Below the pieces are notes generated by a model, which ran no database searches, had not been told where the DNA came from, and worked only from the letters and a program-made list of their open reading frames with translations. The translations under genes and the position numbers were made by a program. Source: Ilyobacter_A sp963668015 (GTDB lineage Bacteria; Fusobacteriota; Fusobacteriia; Fusobacteriales; Fusobacteriaceae). Taken from it: a DNA stretch of 64,000 nucleotides. Within the stretch, counting starts at the first letter, position 1, and every line of letters starts with the position of its first letter. Of the stretch, positions 36,134-44,635 are shown piece by piece. The stretch spans positions 1 through 64,000 of the forward strand of contig CAXXCR010000008.1 of NCBI GenBank assembly GCA_963668015.2, read 5' to 3'.

Positions 36134-36163
36134 CAATATATTATTTGATGGAGGGAGAAAAAA

Positions 36164-36790
36164 ATGTCAGGAATTTTAGGAAAGAAAATTGGAATGACTC
36201 AAATTTTCGAAGATGGAAAATTTGTTCCAGTTACAGTAGTAGAAGCGGGACCTAACTTCGTTTTGCAGAAAAAAACTTCTGAAAAAGAAGGATACTCAGC
36301 TATCCAATTAGGTTACGACGAGAAAAAAGAAAAAAACACAACTAAGCCTATGATGGGGATCTTCAAAAAGGCAGGAGTTAAGCCTTTAAGATTCGTAAAA
36401 GAGCTTAGAATGGACTCTGTAGAAGGGTATGAGTTAGGGCAAGAGATCAAGGTTGACTCTTTAGCTGAAGTTGAGTACGTAGACATTACTGGTACTTCTA
36501 AAGGTAAAGGTACTGCAGGGGTTATGAAAAGACATAACTTCAGCGGAAACAGAGCTACTCACGGGGTTTCTAGAAACCACAGACTTGGAGGATCGATCGG
36601 ACAATCGTCATCCCCTTCAAAAGTATTAAAAGGGTTAAAAATGGCTGGTCAATTAGGTAACGCTGCGGTAACTGTACAAAACTTAAAAGTTGTAAAAGTT
36701 GACGTAGAGAACAATTTAATGCTGATAAAAGGTGCCGTTCCAGGATCTAAAAACGGATACTTAGTAATCAAGCCAGCTGTAAAGAAGTAA
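36164..36790 (+). CDS. rplC: 50S ribosomal protein L3
   Basis: L3 helps nucleate 50S assembly and reaches toward the peptidyl transferase centre. The 208-residue protein begins SGILGKKIGMTQIFEDG and has the long-loop segment GVMKRHNFSGNRATHGVSRNHR, the family signature. It starts 147 bases after rpsJ behind GGAGGGAG, an unusually long gap in this operon. Confidence 0.97.
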   Translation: MSGILGKKIGMTQIFEDGKFVPVTVVEAGPNFVLQKKTSEKEGYSAIQLGYDEKKEKNTTKPMMGIFKKAGVKPLRFVKELRMDSVEGYELGQEIKVDSLAEVEYVDITGTSKGKGTAGVMKRHNFSGNRATHGVSRNHRLGGSIGQSSSPSKVLKGLKMAGQLGNAAVTVQNLKVVKVDVENNLMLIKGAVPGSKNGYLVIKPAVKK

Positions 36791-36816
36791 TTTGAGTTTG
36801 AGGAAGGAGGAGAATA

Positions 36817-37452
36817 ATGCCAGTTTTATTAGATATATACAATCTAGCAGGTGAGAAAACAGGAACTGTAGAAGCTATGGATGCAGTTTTCGGAATCGAG
36901 CCTAATAAAGCTGTACTGCACGAAGTTTTGACTGCTGAATTAGCAGCGGCTAGACAAGGAACTGCAGCTACAAAAACAAGAGCGATGGTAAGAGGTGGAG
37001 GAAGAAAACCTTTCAGACAAAAAGGAACTGGAAGAGCTAGACAAGGTTCTATAAGAGCGCCTCATATGGTTGGAGGAGGAGTTACTTTCGGACCTCAACC
37101 AAAATCGTACGAGAAAAAAGTAAATAAAAAAGTAAGAAAATTAGCTATAAAATCAGCACTTTCTGAAAAAGTTAAAGAAGGAAACATCGTAGTTATTGAA
37201 GGAACTATCGATACTCCTAAAACAAAAACAATAGTTGCTTTAACTAAAGCTGTGGAAGCAAACAATAAACAAATGTTTGTAGTAAACAACCTAGCTACTG
37301 AAGCTGACTTCAACTTATATCTATCAGCTAGAAACTTAGAGAATGCTGTTGTACTACAACCAAACGAACTAGGTGTTTACTGGTTACTAAAACAAGATAA
37401 AGTGATCGTAACAAAAGAAGCACTTAAAGCTATCGAGGAGGTGCTAGCATAA
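36817..37452 (+). CDS. rplD: 50S ribosomal protein L4
   Basis: L4 is a 50S exit-tunnel protein that in E. coli also represses the S10 operon. The 211-residue protein has the extended loop TKTRAMVRGGGRKPFRQKGTG and GSIRAPHMVGGGVTFGP, the tunnel-lining region. It ends on TAATG, sharing one base with the rplW start, so the two are coupled. Whether it regulates this operon cannot be told from the gene itself. Confidence 0.97.
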   Translation: MPVLLDIYNLAGEKTGTVEAMDAVFGIEPNKAVLHEVLTAELAAARQGTAATKTRAMVRGGGRKPFRQKGTGRARQGSIRAPHMVGGGVTFGPQPKSYEKKVNKKVRKLAIKSALSEKVKEGNIVVIEGTIDTPKTKTIVALTKAVEANNKQMFVVNNLATEADFNLYLSARNLENAVVLQPNELGVYWLLKQDKVIVTKEALKAIEEVLA

Positions 37453-37739
37453 TGACTGCTTACGATATCATTAAAAAACCAATAATCACAGAGAAATCTG
37501 AGATAATAAGAAGAGACTCTAACAGATACACATTTGAAGTTAACGTAAAAGCGAATAAAATTCAAATAAGAAAAGCTGTAGAAGAGATCTTCGGTGTTAA
37601 AGTAGAAGATGTTGCTACTTCGAACATCAAACCTGTAACTAAAAGACACGGAATGAAATTATACAAAACTCAAGCTAAGAAAAAAGCAATAGTAAAAGTA
37701 AAAGACGGAGACAAAATCACTTACTTTGAAGCTGTGTAA
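37452..37739 (+). CDS. rplW: 50S ribosomal protein L23
   Basis: L23 lies at the exit of the ribosomal tunnel and is the docking site for trigger factor and SRP. The 95-residue protein shows YDIIKKPIITEKSE at the N terminus, YTFEVNVKANKIQIRKAVEEIFGVKV and a basic C-terminal loop (KRHGMKLYKTQAKKKAIV). It overlaps rplD by one base. Confidence 0.97.
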   Translation: MTAYDIIKKPIITEKSEIIRRDSNRYTFEVNVKANKIQIRKAVEEIFGVKVEDVATSNIKPVTKRHGMKLYKTQAKKKAIVKVKDGDKITYFEAV

Positions 37740-37794
37740 TGAGTTTTGTAGATGATTATAGGTCTAAAATTTTCAAATGGAGGTAAAGAGGGTT

Positions 37795-38625
37795 ATGGCA
37801 ATCAAAAAGCTAAAAGCTATGACTAACGGAACTAGACATATGTCGATTCTTGTTAGTGAAGATATAGACAAAGTAAGACCTGAGAAATCTTTGACTGTGC
37901 CTCTGAAATCTGCGTACGGTAGAGACAACGCTGGGCACAGAACTGGTAGAAACAGACAAAAAGGTCACAAAAGATTATATAGAATAATTGATTTCAAAAG
38001 AAATAAATTGGATGTACCTGCAAAAGTTGCAACAATAGAGTACGATCCAAACAGAACTTCTAACATAGCGTTACTACACTATGTGGATGGGGAAAAAAGA
38101 TACATACTAGCTCCTAAAGGGCTTAAAAAAGGCGACACTGTAATGGCTGGATCAAAAGCTGAATTCAAGCCAGGTAACGCTTTAAAATTAAAAGAACTTC
38201 CAGTTGGTACTCAAATTCACAATATTGAATTACAACCTGGAAGAGGTGGACAAATCGCCAGATCTGCAGGAACTGCTGCAAGACTAGTAGCGAAAGAAGG
38301 GACATACTGTCACGTAGAGATGCCTTCTGGAGAGTTAAGACTAATCCACAAAGAGTGTATGGCTACAATTGGTGAAGTAGGAAATTCTGAGCACGGACTA
38401 GTTTCAATCGGTAAAGCCGGAAGAAACAGAAATATGGGAAGAAGACCTCACGTAAGAGGATCTGCAATGAACCCAGTTGATCACCCTCACGGAGGAGGGG
38501 AAGGAAGATCTCCTATCGGAAGAAAATCACCAGTTACTCCATGGGGAAAACCTACACTTGGTAAGAAAACTAGAGGTAGAAAACAATCAGATAAGTTTAT
38601 CGTAAGAAAAAGAAAATCTAAATAA
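37795..38625 (+). CDS. rplB: 50S ribosomal protein L2
   Basis: L2 is required for joining of the subunits and sits near the peptidyl transferase centre. The 276-residue protein, at normal length, includes GRNRQKGHKRLYR, QPGRGGQIARSAGT and the conserved RGSAMNPVDHPHGGGEGRSP loop with its essential histidine. An in-frame ATG at 37777 lies inside the GGAGGT ribosome site and would add six residues, so ATG 37795 is chosen. Confidence 0.98.
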   Translation: MAIKKLKAMTNGTRHMSILVSEDIDKVRPEKSLTVPLKSAYGRDNAGHRTGRNRQKGHKRLYRIIDFKRNKLDVPAKVATIEYDPNRTSNIALLHYVDGEKRYILAPKGLKKGDTVMAGSKAEFKPGNALKLKELPVGTQIHNIELQPGRGGQIARSAGTAARLVAKEGTYCHVEMPSGELRLIHKECMATIGEVGNSEHGLVSIGKAGRNRNMGRRPHVRGSAMNPVDHPHGGGEGRSPIGRKSPVTPWGKPTLGKKTRGRKQSDKFIVRKRKSK

Positions 38626-38649
38626 TTTCTGAGAGGAGGCAATGCTTAA

Positions 38650-38931
38650 ATGGCTCGTTCATTAAAAAAAGGACCTTTTATCGATCACCACTTAAAGAAA
38701 AAAGTTTTAGAAGCAGTTGAGAGTGGGAACATAAAAGCGATCATCAAAACTTGGTCTAGAAGATCAACTATTTTTCCTGAATTCGTTGGATTAACTTTCG
38801 GAGTATACAACGGTAAGAAGCATATACCTGTTCACGTAACAGATCAAATGGTTGGACACAAATTAGGTGAATTTGCTCCAACAAGAACTTACCACGGACA
38901 CGGTAAAGATGCTAAAAAAGGTAAAAAATAA
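38650..38931 (+). CDS. rpsS: 30S ribosomal protein S19
   Basis: S19 is a 30S head protein that contacts L5 across the subunit bridge. The 93-residue protein begins ARSLKKGPFIDHHL and has RRSTIFPEFVGLTFGVYNGK and GHKLGEFAPTRTYHGH, the full consensus. It is placed between rplB and rplV as in all S10 operons, behind GAGAGGAGG. Confidence 0.98.
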   Translation: MARSLKKGPFIDHHLKKKVLEAVESGNIKAIIKTWSRRSTIFPEFVGLTFGVYNGKKHIPVHVTDQMVGHKLGEFAPTRTYHGHGKDAKKGKK

Positions 38932-38981
38932 CAAAAAATAAATTCTTATTATAGACAGATTTATGAGAGGAGGCTTTAATA

Positions 38982-39314
38982 GTGGAAGCTAAAGCAGTAA
39001 CACGTTTTGTGAGACTATCTCCAACAAAAGCTAGACTAGTAGCTGACTTAGTAAGAGGCAAATCAGCTCTTCAAGCTTTAGATATACTACAGTTCACAAA
39101 TAAAAAAGCGGCAACAATAATCAAAAAAACATTGGCATCGGCAATAGCTAATGCGACTAACAACTTCGATATGGATGAAGAAAAACTATACGTTTCGACT
39201 ATAATGGTAAACCAAGGACCGGTTCTAAAAAGAATCAAACCAAGAGCTATGGGGAGAGCGGATATCGTAAGAAAACCAACAGCTCACGTTATTGTAGCGG
39301 TAAGCGAAAAGTAA
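38982..39314 (+). CDS. rplV: 50S ribosomal protein L22
   Basis: L22 lines the exit tunnel with its long beta hairpin. The 110-residue protein contains VRLSPTKARLVADLVRGK and the hairpin tip KRIKPRAMGRADIVRKPTAH, where macrolide-resistance changes arise in other species; it looks unaltered. The GTG start follows GAGAGGAGG. Confidence 0.97.
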   Translation: MEAKAVTRFVRLSPTKARLVADLVRGKSALQALDILQFTNKKAATIIKKTLASAIANATNNFDMDEEKLYVSTIMVNQGPVLKRIKPRAMGRADIVRKPTAHVIVAVSEK

Positions 39315-39330
39315 GAAGGAGGTACGAAGA

Positions 39331-39987
39331 GTGGGACAAAAGGTAGATCCTAGAGGACTAAGACTTGGAATCACAAGAACTTGGGATTCTAACTGGTATG
39401 CAGATAAAAAAGAGTATGCTAAATACTTTCATGAAGATATTCAAATAAAAGACTTAATCAAAAAAAGTTACTACCACGCTGGAATCGCGAAGATTAACAT
39501 AGAGAGAACATCGCCTTCACACGTTGTTATCATAGTGCATACAGCAAAAGCTGGTATTGTTATCGGAAGAAAAGGTTCTGAAATTGAGTCTTTAAAAGTT
39601 AAACTACAAAAATTAACTGGTAAAAGAGTAACTATAAAAGTACAAGAAGTAAAACAATTCAACAAGGACGCAGTACTTGTTGCAGAGAACATCGCGACAG
39701 CAATCGAGAAAAGGGTAGCTTACAAAAGAGCGGTTAACCAAGCTATAATGAGAGCTGAAAGAGCTGGAGCAAAAGGAATCAAAGTAATGGTTTCTGGAAG
39801 ATTGAACGGAGCTGAAATCGCAAGATCTGAATGGTCAGTTTCAGGAAGTGTACCTTTACACACGTTAAGAGCTGATATTGATTACGCAACAGCAACAGCA
39901 CGTACAACTTATGGTGCTATCGGAATAAAAGTATGGATATTCCACGGTGAGGTTCTTCCAAGTAAAGAGGAAGGAGGGGAAAAGTAA
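39331..39987 (+). CDS. rpsC: 30S ribosomal protein S3
   Basis: S3 forms part of the mRNA entry channel. The 218-residue protein begins GQKVDPRGLRLGITR. It has the KH-domain motif GIVIGRKGSEIESLK and the C-terminal helicase-linked region QAIMRAERAGAKGIKVMVSGRLNGAEIAR. It starts with GTG behind AAGGAGG, 16 bases after rplV, and is shorter at the C terminus than the E. coli protein (233 residues). Confidence 0.98.
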   Translation: MGQKVDPRGLRLGITRTWDSNWYADKKEYAKYFHEDIQIKDLIKKSYYHAGIAKINIERTSPSHVVIIVHTAKAGIVIGRKGSEIESLKVKLQKLTGKRVTIKVQEVKQFNKDAVLVAENIATAIEKRVAYKRAVNQAIMRAERAGAKGIKVMVSGRLNGAEIARSEWSVSGSVPLHTLRADIDYATATARTTYGAIGIKVWIFHGEVLPSKEEGGEK

Positions 39988-39989
39988 TC

Positions 39990-40412
39990 ATGTTAATGCC
40001 TAAAAGAACAAAACACAGAAAAAGTTTCAGAGGTAGAATGAAAGGGAAAGCTCAAAGAGGTAACACAGTAGCTTTCGGTGAATTCGGATTACAAGCTGCA
40101 GAAGCTCATTGGATTACAAACAGACAAATTGAAGCGTGCAGGGTAGCTATAAACAGAACTTTCAAAAGAGAAGGGGACACTTTCATAAGAATCTTCCCTG
40201 ACAAACCTATTACAGCAAGACCTGCTGGAGTAAGAATGGGAAAAGGTAAAGGTAACGTTGAAGGTTGGGTATGCGTAGTAAAACCTGGAAGAATTATGTT
40301 CGAGGTTAGCGGAGTTAGTGAAGAACTAGCAGTTAAAGCACTGAGAAAAGCATCAATGAAACTACCTATCGCATGTAAAATCGTAAAAAGAGAGAACGGT
40401 GGTGAGAAATAA
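39990..40412 (+). CDS. rplP: 50S ribosomal protein L16
   Basis: L16 organises the A-site region of the 50S subunit. The 140-residue protein begins MLMPKRTKHRKSFRGRMKG and has GEFGLQAAEAHWITNRQIEACR and VRMGKGKGNVEGWVCVVKPG, where Arg82 in E. coli is hydroxylated. ATG 39996 is a possible alternative start. It ends one base into the rpmC start (TAATG). Confidence 0.97.
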   Translation: MLMPKRTKHRKSFRGRMKGKAQRGNTVAFGEFGLQAAEAHWITNRQIEACRVAINRTFKREGDTFIRIFPDKPITARPAGVRMGKGKGNVEGWVCVVKPGRIMFEVSGVSEELAVKALRKASMKLPIACKIVKRENGGEK

Positions 40413-40594
40413 TGAAAGCCAAGGAAATAAGAGAGCTAGCAACAGAAGATCTAGTTGCAAAGTGTAAGGAGCTAAAGGAAGAATTATTCAACCTTAAATT
40501 CCAACTTTCATTAGGTCAACTAACTAATACTGCTAAAATAAGAGAAGTAAGAAGAGACATAGCTAGAATAAAAACTGTCTTAATCGAAAGATAA
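40412..40594 (+). CDS. rpmC: 50S ribosomal protein L29
   Basis: L29 is a small helical-hairpin protein next to L23 at the tunnel exit. The 60-residue product starts KAKEIRELATEDLVAKCKELKEELFNLKFQLSLGQL and ends IARIKTVLIER, the family pattern. It overlaps rplP by one base. Confidence 0.96.
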   Translation: MKAKEIRELATEDLVAKCKELKEELFNLKFQLSLGQLTNTAKIREVRRDIARIKTVLIER

Positions 40595-40641
40595 GAATAG
40601 AATAGTTCGGATAAACATATTTATGTAAGGAGGTTAGGATC

Positions 40642-40893
40642 TTGCGTAACGAAAGAAAAGTAAGAGAGGGTATCGTTGTTTCTGATAAAATGGACAAAAC
40701 TGTTGTTATTATGGAAGAAGTAATGGATTTCCACCCACTTTATAAAAAAAGAGTTAAAAAGACTGTTAAATATAAAGCGCATGATGAGAACAACGTTTGT
40801 CAAAACGGTGATAAAGTGAAAATCATGGAGACTAGACCATTATCGAAAGATAAAAGATGGAGAGTTGTAGAGATATTAGAAAAAGCTAAGTAA
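40642..40893 (+). CDS. rpsQ: 30S ribosomal protein S17
   Basis: S17 is an OB-fold primary 16S rRNA binder. The 83-residue protein has RKVREGIVVSDKMDKTVVI, the conserved HPLYKKRVKKTVKYKAHDE loop and ETRPLSKDKRWRVVEI. The TTG start lies behind AGGAGGTTAGG. Normal place between rpmC and rplN. Confidence 0.97.
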   Translation: MRNERKVREGIVVSDKMDKTVVIMEEVMDFHPLYKKRVKKTVKYKAHDENNVCQNGDKVKIMETRPLSKDKRWRVVEILEKAK

Positions 40894-40924
40894 TAATTAA
40901 GCTATTTGAGAGGAGGATAACTCA

Positions 40925-41293
40925 ATGGTACAACAACAAACAATCGTTAATGTTGCTGATAACTCAGGTGCAAAAAAACTTATGGTTATTAGAGTACTAG
41001 GTGGATCTAAAAGAAGATTCGGAAGGATCGGAGACGTAGTTGTAGCATCAGTTAAAGAAGCTATCCCTGGCGGAAACGTAAAAAAAGGAGAGGTAGTTAA
41101 AGCTGTTATAGTTAGAACTAAAAAAGAGACTAGAAGAGAAGACGGTTCATATATAAAATTTGATGACAATGCTGGAGTTGTACTTACAGCAAACTTAGAA
41201 GCTAGAGGAACAAGGATTTTCGGACCAGTAGCCAGAGAATTAAGAGCTAAAGGTTTTATGAAAATAGTATCTCTTGCGCCTGAAGTATTATAA
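40925..41293 (+). CDS. rplN: 50S ribosomal protein L14
   Basis: L14 sits at an intersubunit bridge and binds the silencing factor RsfS. The 122-residue protein has VQQQTIVNVADNSGAKKLMVIRVLGG, the KKETRREDGSYIKFDDNA loop and GTRIFGPVARELRAKGFMKI, nearly the universal consensus. It heads the spc-type gene set here, joined to the S10 genes without a terminator. Confidence 0.98.
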   Translation: MVQQQTIVNVADNSGAKKLMVIRVLGGSKRRFGRIGDVVVASVKEAIPGGNVKKGEVVKAVIVRTKKETRREDGSYIKFDDNAGVVLTANLEARGTRIFGPVARELRAKGFMKIVSLAPEVL

Positions 41294-41310
41294 GAGAGGA
41301 GGCAGAAATC

Positions 41311-41652
41311 GTGGCTAAACCTAAAGTTAAGTTTGTTCCTAACAGAATGCATGTTAAATCTGGAGATACAGTATTTGTGATCTCGGGAAAAGATAAAGGA
41401 AAAACAGGGAAAGTTGTAAAAGTATTTCCTAAAAAAGGGAAAATCATCGTTGAGGGTGTTAACATAGTAACTAAACACTTAAAACCAACTCAAATGAACC
41501 CACAAGGTGGAGTTGTTACAAAGCCTGCTCCAATTTTCTCATCAAAAGTAATGGTGTATGATGAAAAAGCTGGGAAAGCGACAAGAGTTGGATACAAAGT
41601 TGTTGACGGTAAAAAAGTAAGATACTCAAAAGTATCTGGAGAAGTTTTATAA
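41311..41652 (+). CDS. rplX: 50S ribosomal protein L24
   Basis: L24 is an assembly-initiator protein of the 50S subunit. The 113-residue protein contains the KOW motif (HVKSGDTVFVISGKDKGKTG) and GVNIVTKHLKPTQMNPQGG. The GTG start follows GAGAGGAGG, 17 bases after rplN. Confidence 0.97.
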   Translation: MAKPKVKFVPNRMHVKSGDTVFVISGKDKGKTGKVVKVFPKKGKIIVEGVNIVTKHLKPTQMNPQGGVVTKPAPIFSSKVMVYDEKAGKATRVGYKVVDGKKVRYSKVSGEVL

Positions 41653-41670
41653 GAAGGGAGGGAAATGTAA

Positions 41671-42222
41671 GTGTCTAAATACGTTTCTAGATTACACACT
41701 AAATATAATGAAGAAATCGTACCAGCTCTTATGTCTGAATTAGGACTTAAAAATGTAATGGAAGTTCCTGAAGTGGAAAAGATCGTAGTAAATATGGGAG
41801 TTGGAGAGGCTACTGACAACGCTAAATTAGTCGATGCTGCTATGGCTGATTTAACTATAATCGCTGGACAAAAGCCAGTTGTTAGAGCAGCTAAAAAATC
41901 AGAAGCAGGATTCAAACTAAGAGAAGGAATGCCTATCGGAACAAAAGTCACATTAAGAAGAGAAAGAATGTATGACTTTTTAGATAGATTAGTTAACGTG
42001 GTATTACCAAGGGTAAGAGACTTCGAAGGAGTTTCAGCTAAAGCTTTCGATGGAAGAGGAAACTACTCTCTAGGATTAAGAGACCAATTAGTTTTCCCTG
42101 AAATTGAATACGATAAAGTAGAAAAACTTTTCGGTATGTCAATTACTATCGTATCTTCGGCTAAAAACGACGAAGAAGGAAGAGCTTTAATGAAAGCCTT
42201 CGGAATGCCTTTTAAAAAATAA
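41671..42222 (+). CDS. rplE: 50S ribosomal protein L5
   Basis: L5 is a 5S rRNA-binding protein of the central protuberance. The 183-residue product has VEKIVVNMGVGEATDN, AGQKPVVRAAKKSEAGFKLR, the RDFEGVSAKAFDGRGNYSLG segment and the C-terminal EGRALMKAFGMPFKK. GTG start with GAAGGGAGGG upstream. Confidence 0.97.
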   Translation: MSKYVSRLHTKYNEEIVPALMSELGLKNVMEVPEVEKIVVNMGVGEATDNAKLVDAAMADLTIIAGQKPVVRAAKKSEAGFKLREGMPIGTKVTLRRERMYDFLDRLVNVVLPRVRDFEGVSAKAFDGRGNYSLGLRDQLVFPEIEYDKVEKLFGMSITIVSSAKNDEEGRALMKAFGMPFKK

Positions 42223-42241
42223 TTAAGGAGGTAAACTTTTA

Positions 42242-42529
42242 ATGGCTAAAAAAGCAATGGTTCAGCGTGAAGTTAAAAGAGAAAAAACAGTTGACAAATA
42301 CGCTGCAAAAAGAGCTGAATTAAAAGCAAGAGCTAAAAAAGGAGATTTAGAAGCAGTGGAAGCATTATCTAAACTACCTAGAAACGCATCTCCTTCAAGG
42401 CTTAGAAATAGATGTGAAATCAATGGAAGACCTAGAGGTTACATGAGAGAATTCGGAATCTCAAGAGTACAGTTCAGACAATTAGCTGGTGCGGGTTTAA
42501 TTCCTGGTGTTAAGAAATCAAGCTGGTAA
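42242..42529 (+). CDS. rpsN: 30S ribosomal protein S14, zinc-independent long form
   Basis: S14 sits in the 30S head near S3 and S10. The protein is the long 95-residue form: it has the linker region AELKARAKKGDLEAVEALSKLPRN and ends SSW, with no CxxC...CxxC zinc ribbon (a single Cys in NRCEINGRPRG). This differs from the short zinc form usual in many low-GC bacteria. Position between rplE and rpsH is canonical. Confidence 0.97.
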   Translation: MAKKAMVQREVKREKTVDKYAAKRAELKARAKKGDLEAVEALSKLPRNASPSRLRNRCEINGRPRGYMREFGISRVQFRQLAGAGLIPGVKKSSW

Positions 42530-42564
42530 AGAGATATCGAAAATAGGAAGGAGGATAATCGCAG

Positions 42565-42960
42565 ATGTATTTAACAGATCCAATTGCAGATATGCTAACA
42601 AGGGTTAGAAATGCAAACTCAGCAATGCACGAAAAAGTGGATGTACCTTATTCTAAAATGAAGGAAGCTGTGGCTAACACATTAAAAGAAGAAGGGTTCA
42701 TTTTAAACTATAAAGTAATAACTGATGGGAACAAGAAAAACATCAGAATTTATCTTAAATATGACGGTAAAGAAAGAGTAATTAAAGGTTTGAAAAGAAT
42801 ATCTAAACCTGGTAGAAGGGTTTACTCTTCAGTAGAAGATATGCCAAGAGTATTATCGGGACTAGGAATTGCAATTGTTTCAACACCAAAAGGAGTAATC
42901 ACTGACAAAACTTGTAGATCGGAAAAAGTCGGTGGAGAAGTTCTTTGCTTCGTATGGTAA
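42565..42960 (+). CDS. rpsH: 30S ribosomal protein S8
   Basis: S8 binds helix 21 of 16S rRNA and in E. coli represses the spc operon. The 131-residue protein has LTDPIADMLTRVRNA at the N terminus, ISKPGRRVYSSVEDMPRVL and the C-terminal STPKGVITDKTC and GGEVLCFVW. No obvious S8-type site was found next to rplE in this window. Confidence 0.97.
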   Translation: MYLTDPIADMLTRVRNANSAMHEKVDVPYSKMKEAVANTLKEEGFILNYKVITDGNKKNIRIYLKYDGKERVIKGLKRISKPGRRVYSSVEDMPRVLSGLGIAIVSTPKGVITDKTCRSEKVGGEVLCFVW

Positions 42961-42984
42961 TATCTAAAGTGGAGGTGTAATTAG

Positions 42985-43518
42985 ATGTCAAGAGTAGGTA
43001 AAAAGCCTGTTGTAATACCTGCTGGTGTAGAAGTTACTATCAACGGTGTTGAAGTAACTGTAAAAGGACCTAAAGGAACTTTAAGTAAAAAATTCTATGA
43101 AGAATTAACTATAAAGCAAGAAGGCAATGAAGTTTTAGTAGAGAGACCAAACGACCTTCCTAAAGTAAGAGCATTACACGGAACAGCTAGAGCTCTTATC
43201 AATAATATGGTAGTAGGTGTATCTCAAGGATTTAGAAAAACTCTGGAACTAGTAGGGGTTGGATATAGAGCCAAAGCTGCTGGTAAAGGATTAGAGCTTT
43301 CATTAGGATACTCTCATCCAGTAATGATCGATGCTGTTGATGGAATTACTTTCACAGTTGAAGGTAACACAAAAGTTCATGTAGACGGAATCGAAAGAGA
43401 AGTTGTTGGTCAAGTAGCGGCTGATATCAGAGCTAAAAGAGCACCTGAGCCTTATAAAGGAAAAGGAGTTAAATACTCTGACGAAGTTGTTAGAAGAAAA
43501 GAAGGAAAAAAAGCGTAA
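42985..43518 (+). CDS. rplF: 50S ribosomal protein L6
   Basis: L6 lies near the GTPase-associated region. The 177-residue protein has two repeated domains and the C-terminal signature EPYKGKGVKYSDEVVRRKEGKKA. The N terminus SRVGKKPVVIPAGVEV is the consensus. Behind a GGAGGTG site, 24 bases after rpsH. Confidence 0.97.
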   Translation: MSRVGKKPVVIPAGVEVTINGVEVTVKGPKGTLSKKFYEELTIKQEGNEVLVERPNDLPKVRALHGTARALINNMVVGVSQGFRKTLELVGVGYRAKAAGKGLELSLGYSHPVMIDAVDGITFTVEGNTKVHVDGIEREVVGQVAADIRAKRAPEPYKGKGVKYSDEVVRRKEGKKA

Positions 43519-43548
43519 GGTAGCTTAAGGTAAAGGAGGTTAACGGAG

Positions 43549-43917
43549 TTGTTTAAAAAAGTTGACAGAAAAGCTGTAAGAAGAAGAAAACAATCAGCAA
43601 TCAGATCGAAAATTTCTGGTACAGCGGAAAGACCAAGACTAGCTGTTTTCAGATCAAATAACAACATCTTCGCTCAGTTAATTGATGATGTTAATGCTGT
43701 AACTTTAGCATCGGCTTCAAGCATAGACAAAGATCTAAAAGCTGAAGTTAAGCATGGTGGGAATGTTGAAGCTGCTAAAATGGTAGGTAAAAAACTTGCA
43801 GAAAGAGCTACAGCCAAAGGGATAGAGGTTGTGGTTTTCGATAGAGCGGGATATAAATACACTGGAAGAATCCAAGCACTAGCAAATGCTGCTAGAGAAG
43901 CTGGACTTAAATTTTAG
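43549..43917 (+). CDS. rplR: 50S ribosomal protein L18
   Basis: L18 binds 5S rRNA with L5 and L25. The 122-residue protein has a basic N-terminal arm (RKAVRRRKQSAIRSKI), GTAERPRLAVFRSNNNIFAQLID and the C-terminal YTGRIQALANAAREAGLKF. TTG start behind AAAGGAGG. Confidence 0.97.
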   Translation: MFKKVDRKAVRRRKQSAIRSKISGTAERPRLAVFRSNNNIFAQLIDDVNAVTLASASSIDKDLKAEVKHGGNVEAAKMVGKKLAERATAKGIEVVVFDRAGYKYTGRIQALANAAREAGLKF

Positions 43918-43937
43918 GCAAGAGAGGAGGATAATTC

Positions 43938-44438
43938 TTGGCAAAATTCAACGATAAAGACAAACAATTTAGTGAAAAAGTATTGAGAATAAACAGGGTA
44001 TCAAAAACAGTTAAAGGGGGAAGAAGAATCTCTTTCTCTGTATTAGCTGCTGTTGGAGATGAAAAAGGATCTATAGGATTAGGTCTTGGAAAAGCTAACG
44101 GTGTACCTGATGCGATAAGAAAAGCTATCGCAGCTGCAAAAAAAGACATGACAAAAGTTTCTATTAAAGGGACAACTATCCCTCATGAGCTAGTTGGAAG
44201 ATGGGGTGGATCTCAAGTGTGGATGAAACCAGCAAGTGAAGGTACTGGAGTAATCGCCGGTTCTGCTGCAAGGGAAATCCTTGAGTTAGCAGGAGTTCAC
44301 GACATCCTAACTAAAATAAGAGGGTCTAAAAACAAGATGAACGTAGCAAGAGCTACTATTGAAGGGTTAAGAGAACTAAGAACTGCAGAGGAAGTTGCAA
44401 GACTTAGAGGGAAAGAAGTTAAGGATATTTTAAGCTAG
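43938..44438 (+). CDS. rpsE: 30S ribosomal protein S5
   Basis: S5 takes part in mRNA helicase activity and decoding accuracy. The 166-residue protein shows KVLRINRVSKTVKGGRRISF, the GLGKANGVPDAIRKAI helix and KPASEGTGVIAGSAAREILELAG. Start TTG behind GAGGAGG. Followed by rpmD after 13 bases. Confidence 0.97.
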   Translation: MAKFNDKDKQFSEKVLRINRVSKTVKGGRRISFSVLAAVGDEKGSIGLGLGKANGVPDAIRKAIAAAKKDMTKVSIKGTTIPHELVGRWGGSQVWMKPASEGTGVIAGSAAREILELAGVHDILTKIRGSKNKMNVARATIEGLRELRTAEEVARLRGKEVKDILS

Positions 44439-44451
44439 GGAGGTAAAGCAA

Positions 44452-44631
44452 ATGGCTAAGCTTAGCATAAAGCTTGTAAAAAGCACTATAGGTAGAAAAC
44501 CTAACCACGTAGCTACAGTAAAATCTTTGGGTCTTAAAAAAATGAATGACGTAGTTGAACAAGAAGCTACACCTGATATATTAGGTAAAGTGAAGTTAGT
44601 TTCATATCTATTAGAGGTAAAGGAGGTATAA
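44452..44631 (+). CDS. rpmD: 50S ribosomal protein L30
   Basis: L30 is a small 50S protein. The 59-residue frame reads MAKLSIKLVKSTIGRK and then HVATVKSLGLKKMNDVVEQE and ends YLLEVKEV, which is the L30 consensus (STIG, and the SLGL helix). GGGAGG lies ahead of the ATG, and the gene sits between rpsE and rplO as expected. Its 3' end contains the ribosome site of rplO. Confidence 0.96.
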   Translation: MAKLSIKLVKSTIGRKPNHVATVKSLGLKKMNDVVEQEATPDILGKVKLVSYLLEVKEV

Positions 44632-44635
44632 GTCT

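Noticed and set aside
41490..41951. Long - strand frame over rplX and rplE
   Set aside because: Antisense shadow of two certain ribosomal protein genes, with a Ser/Thr/Pro-rich product typical of such shadows.
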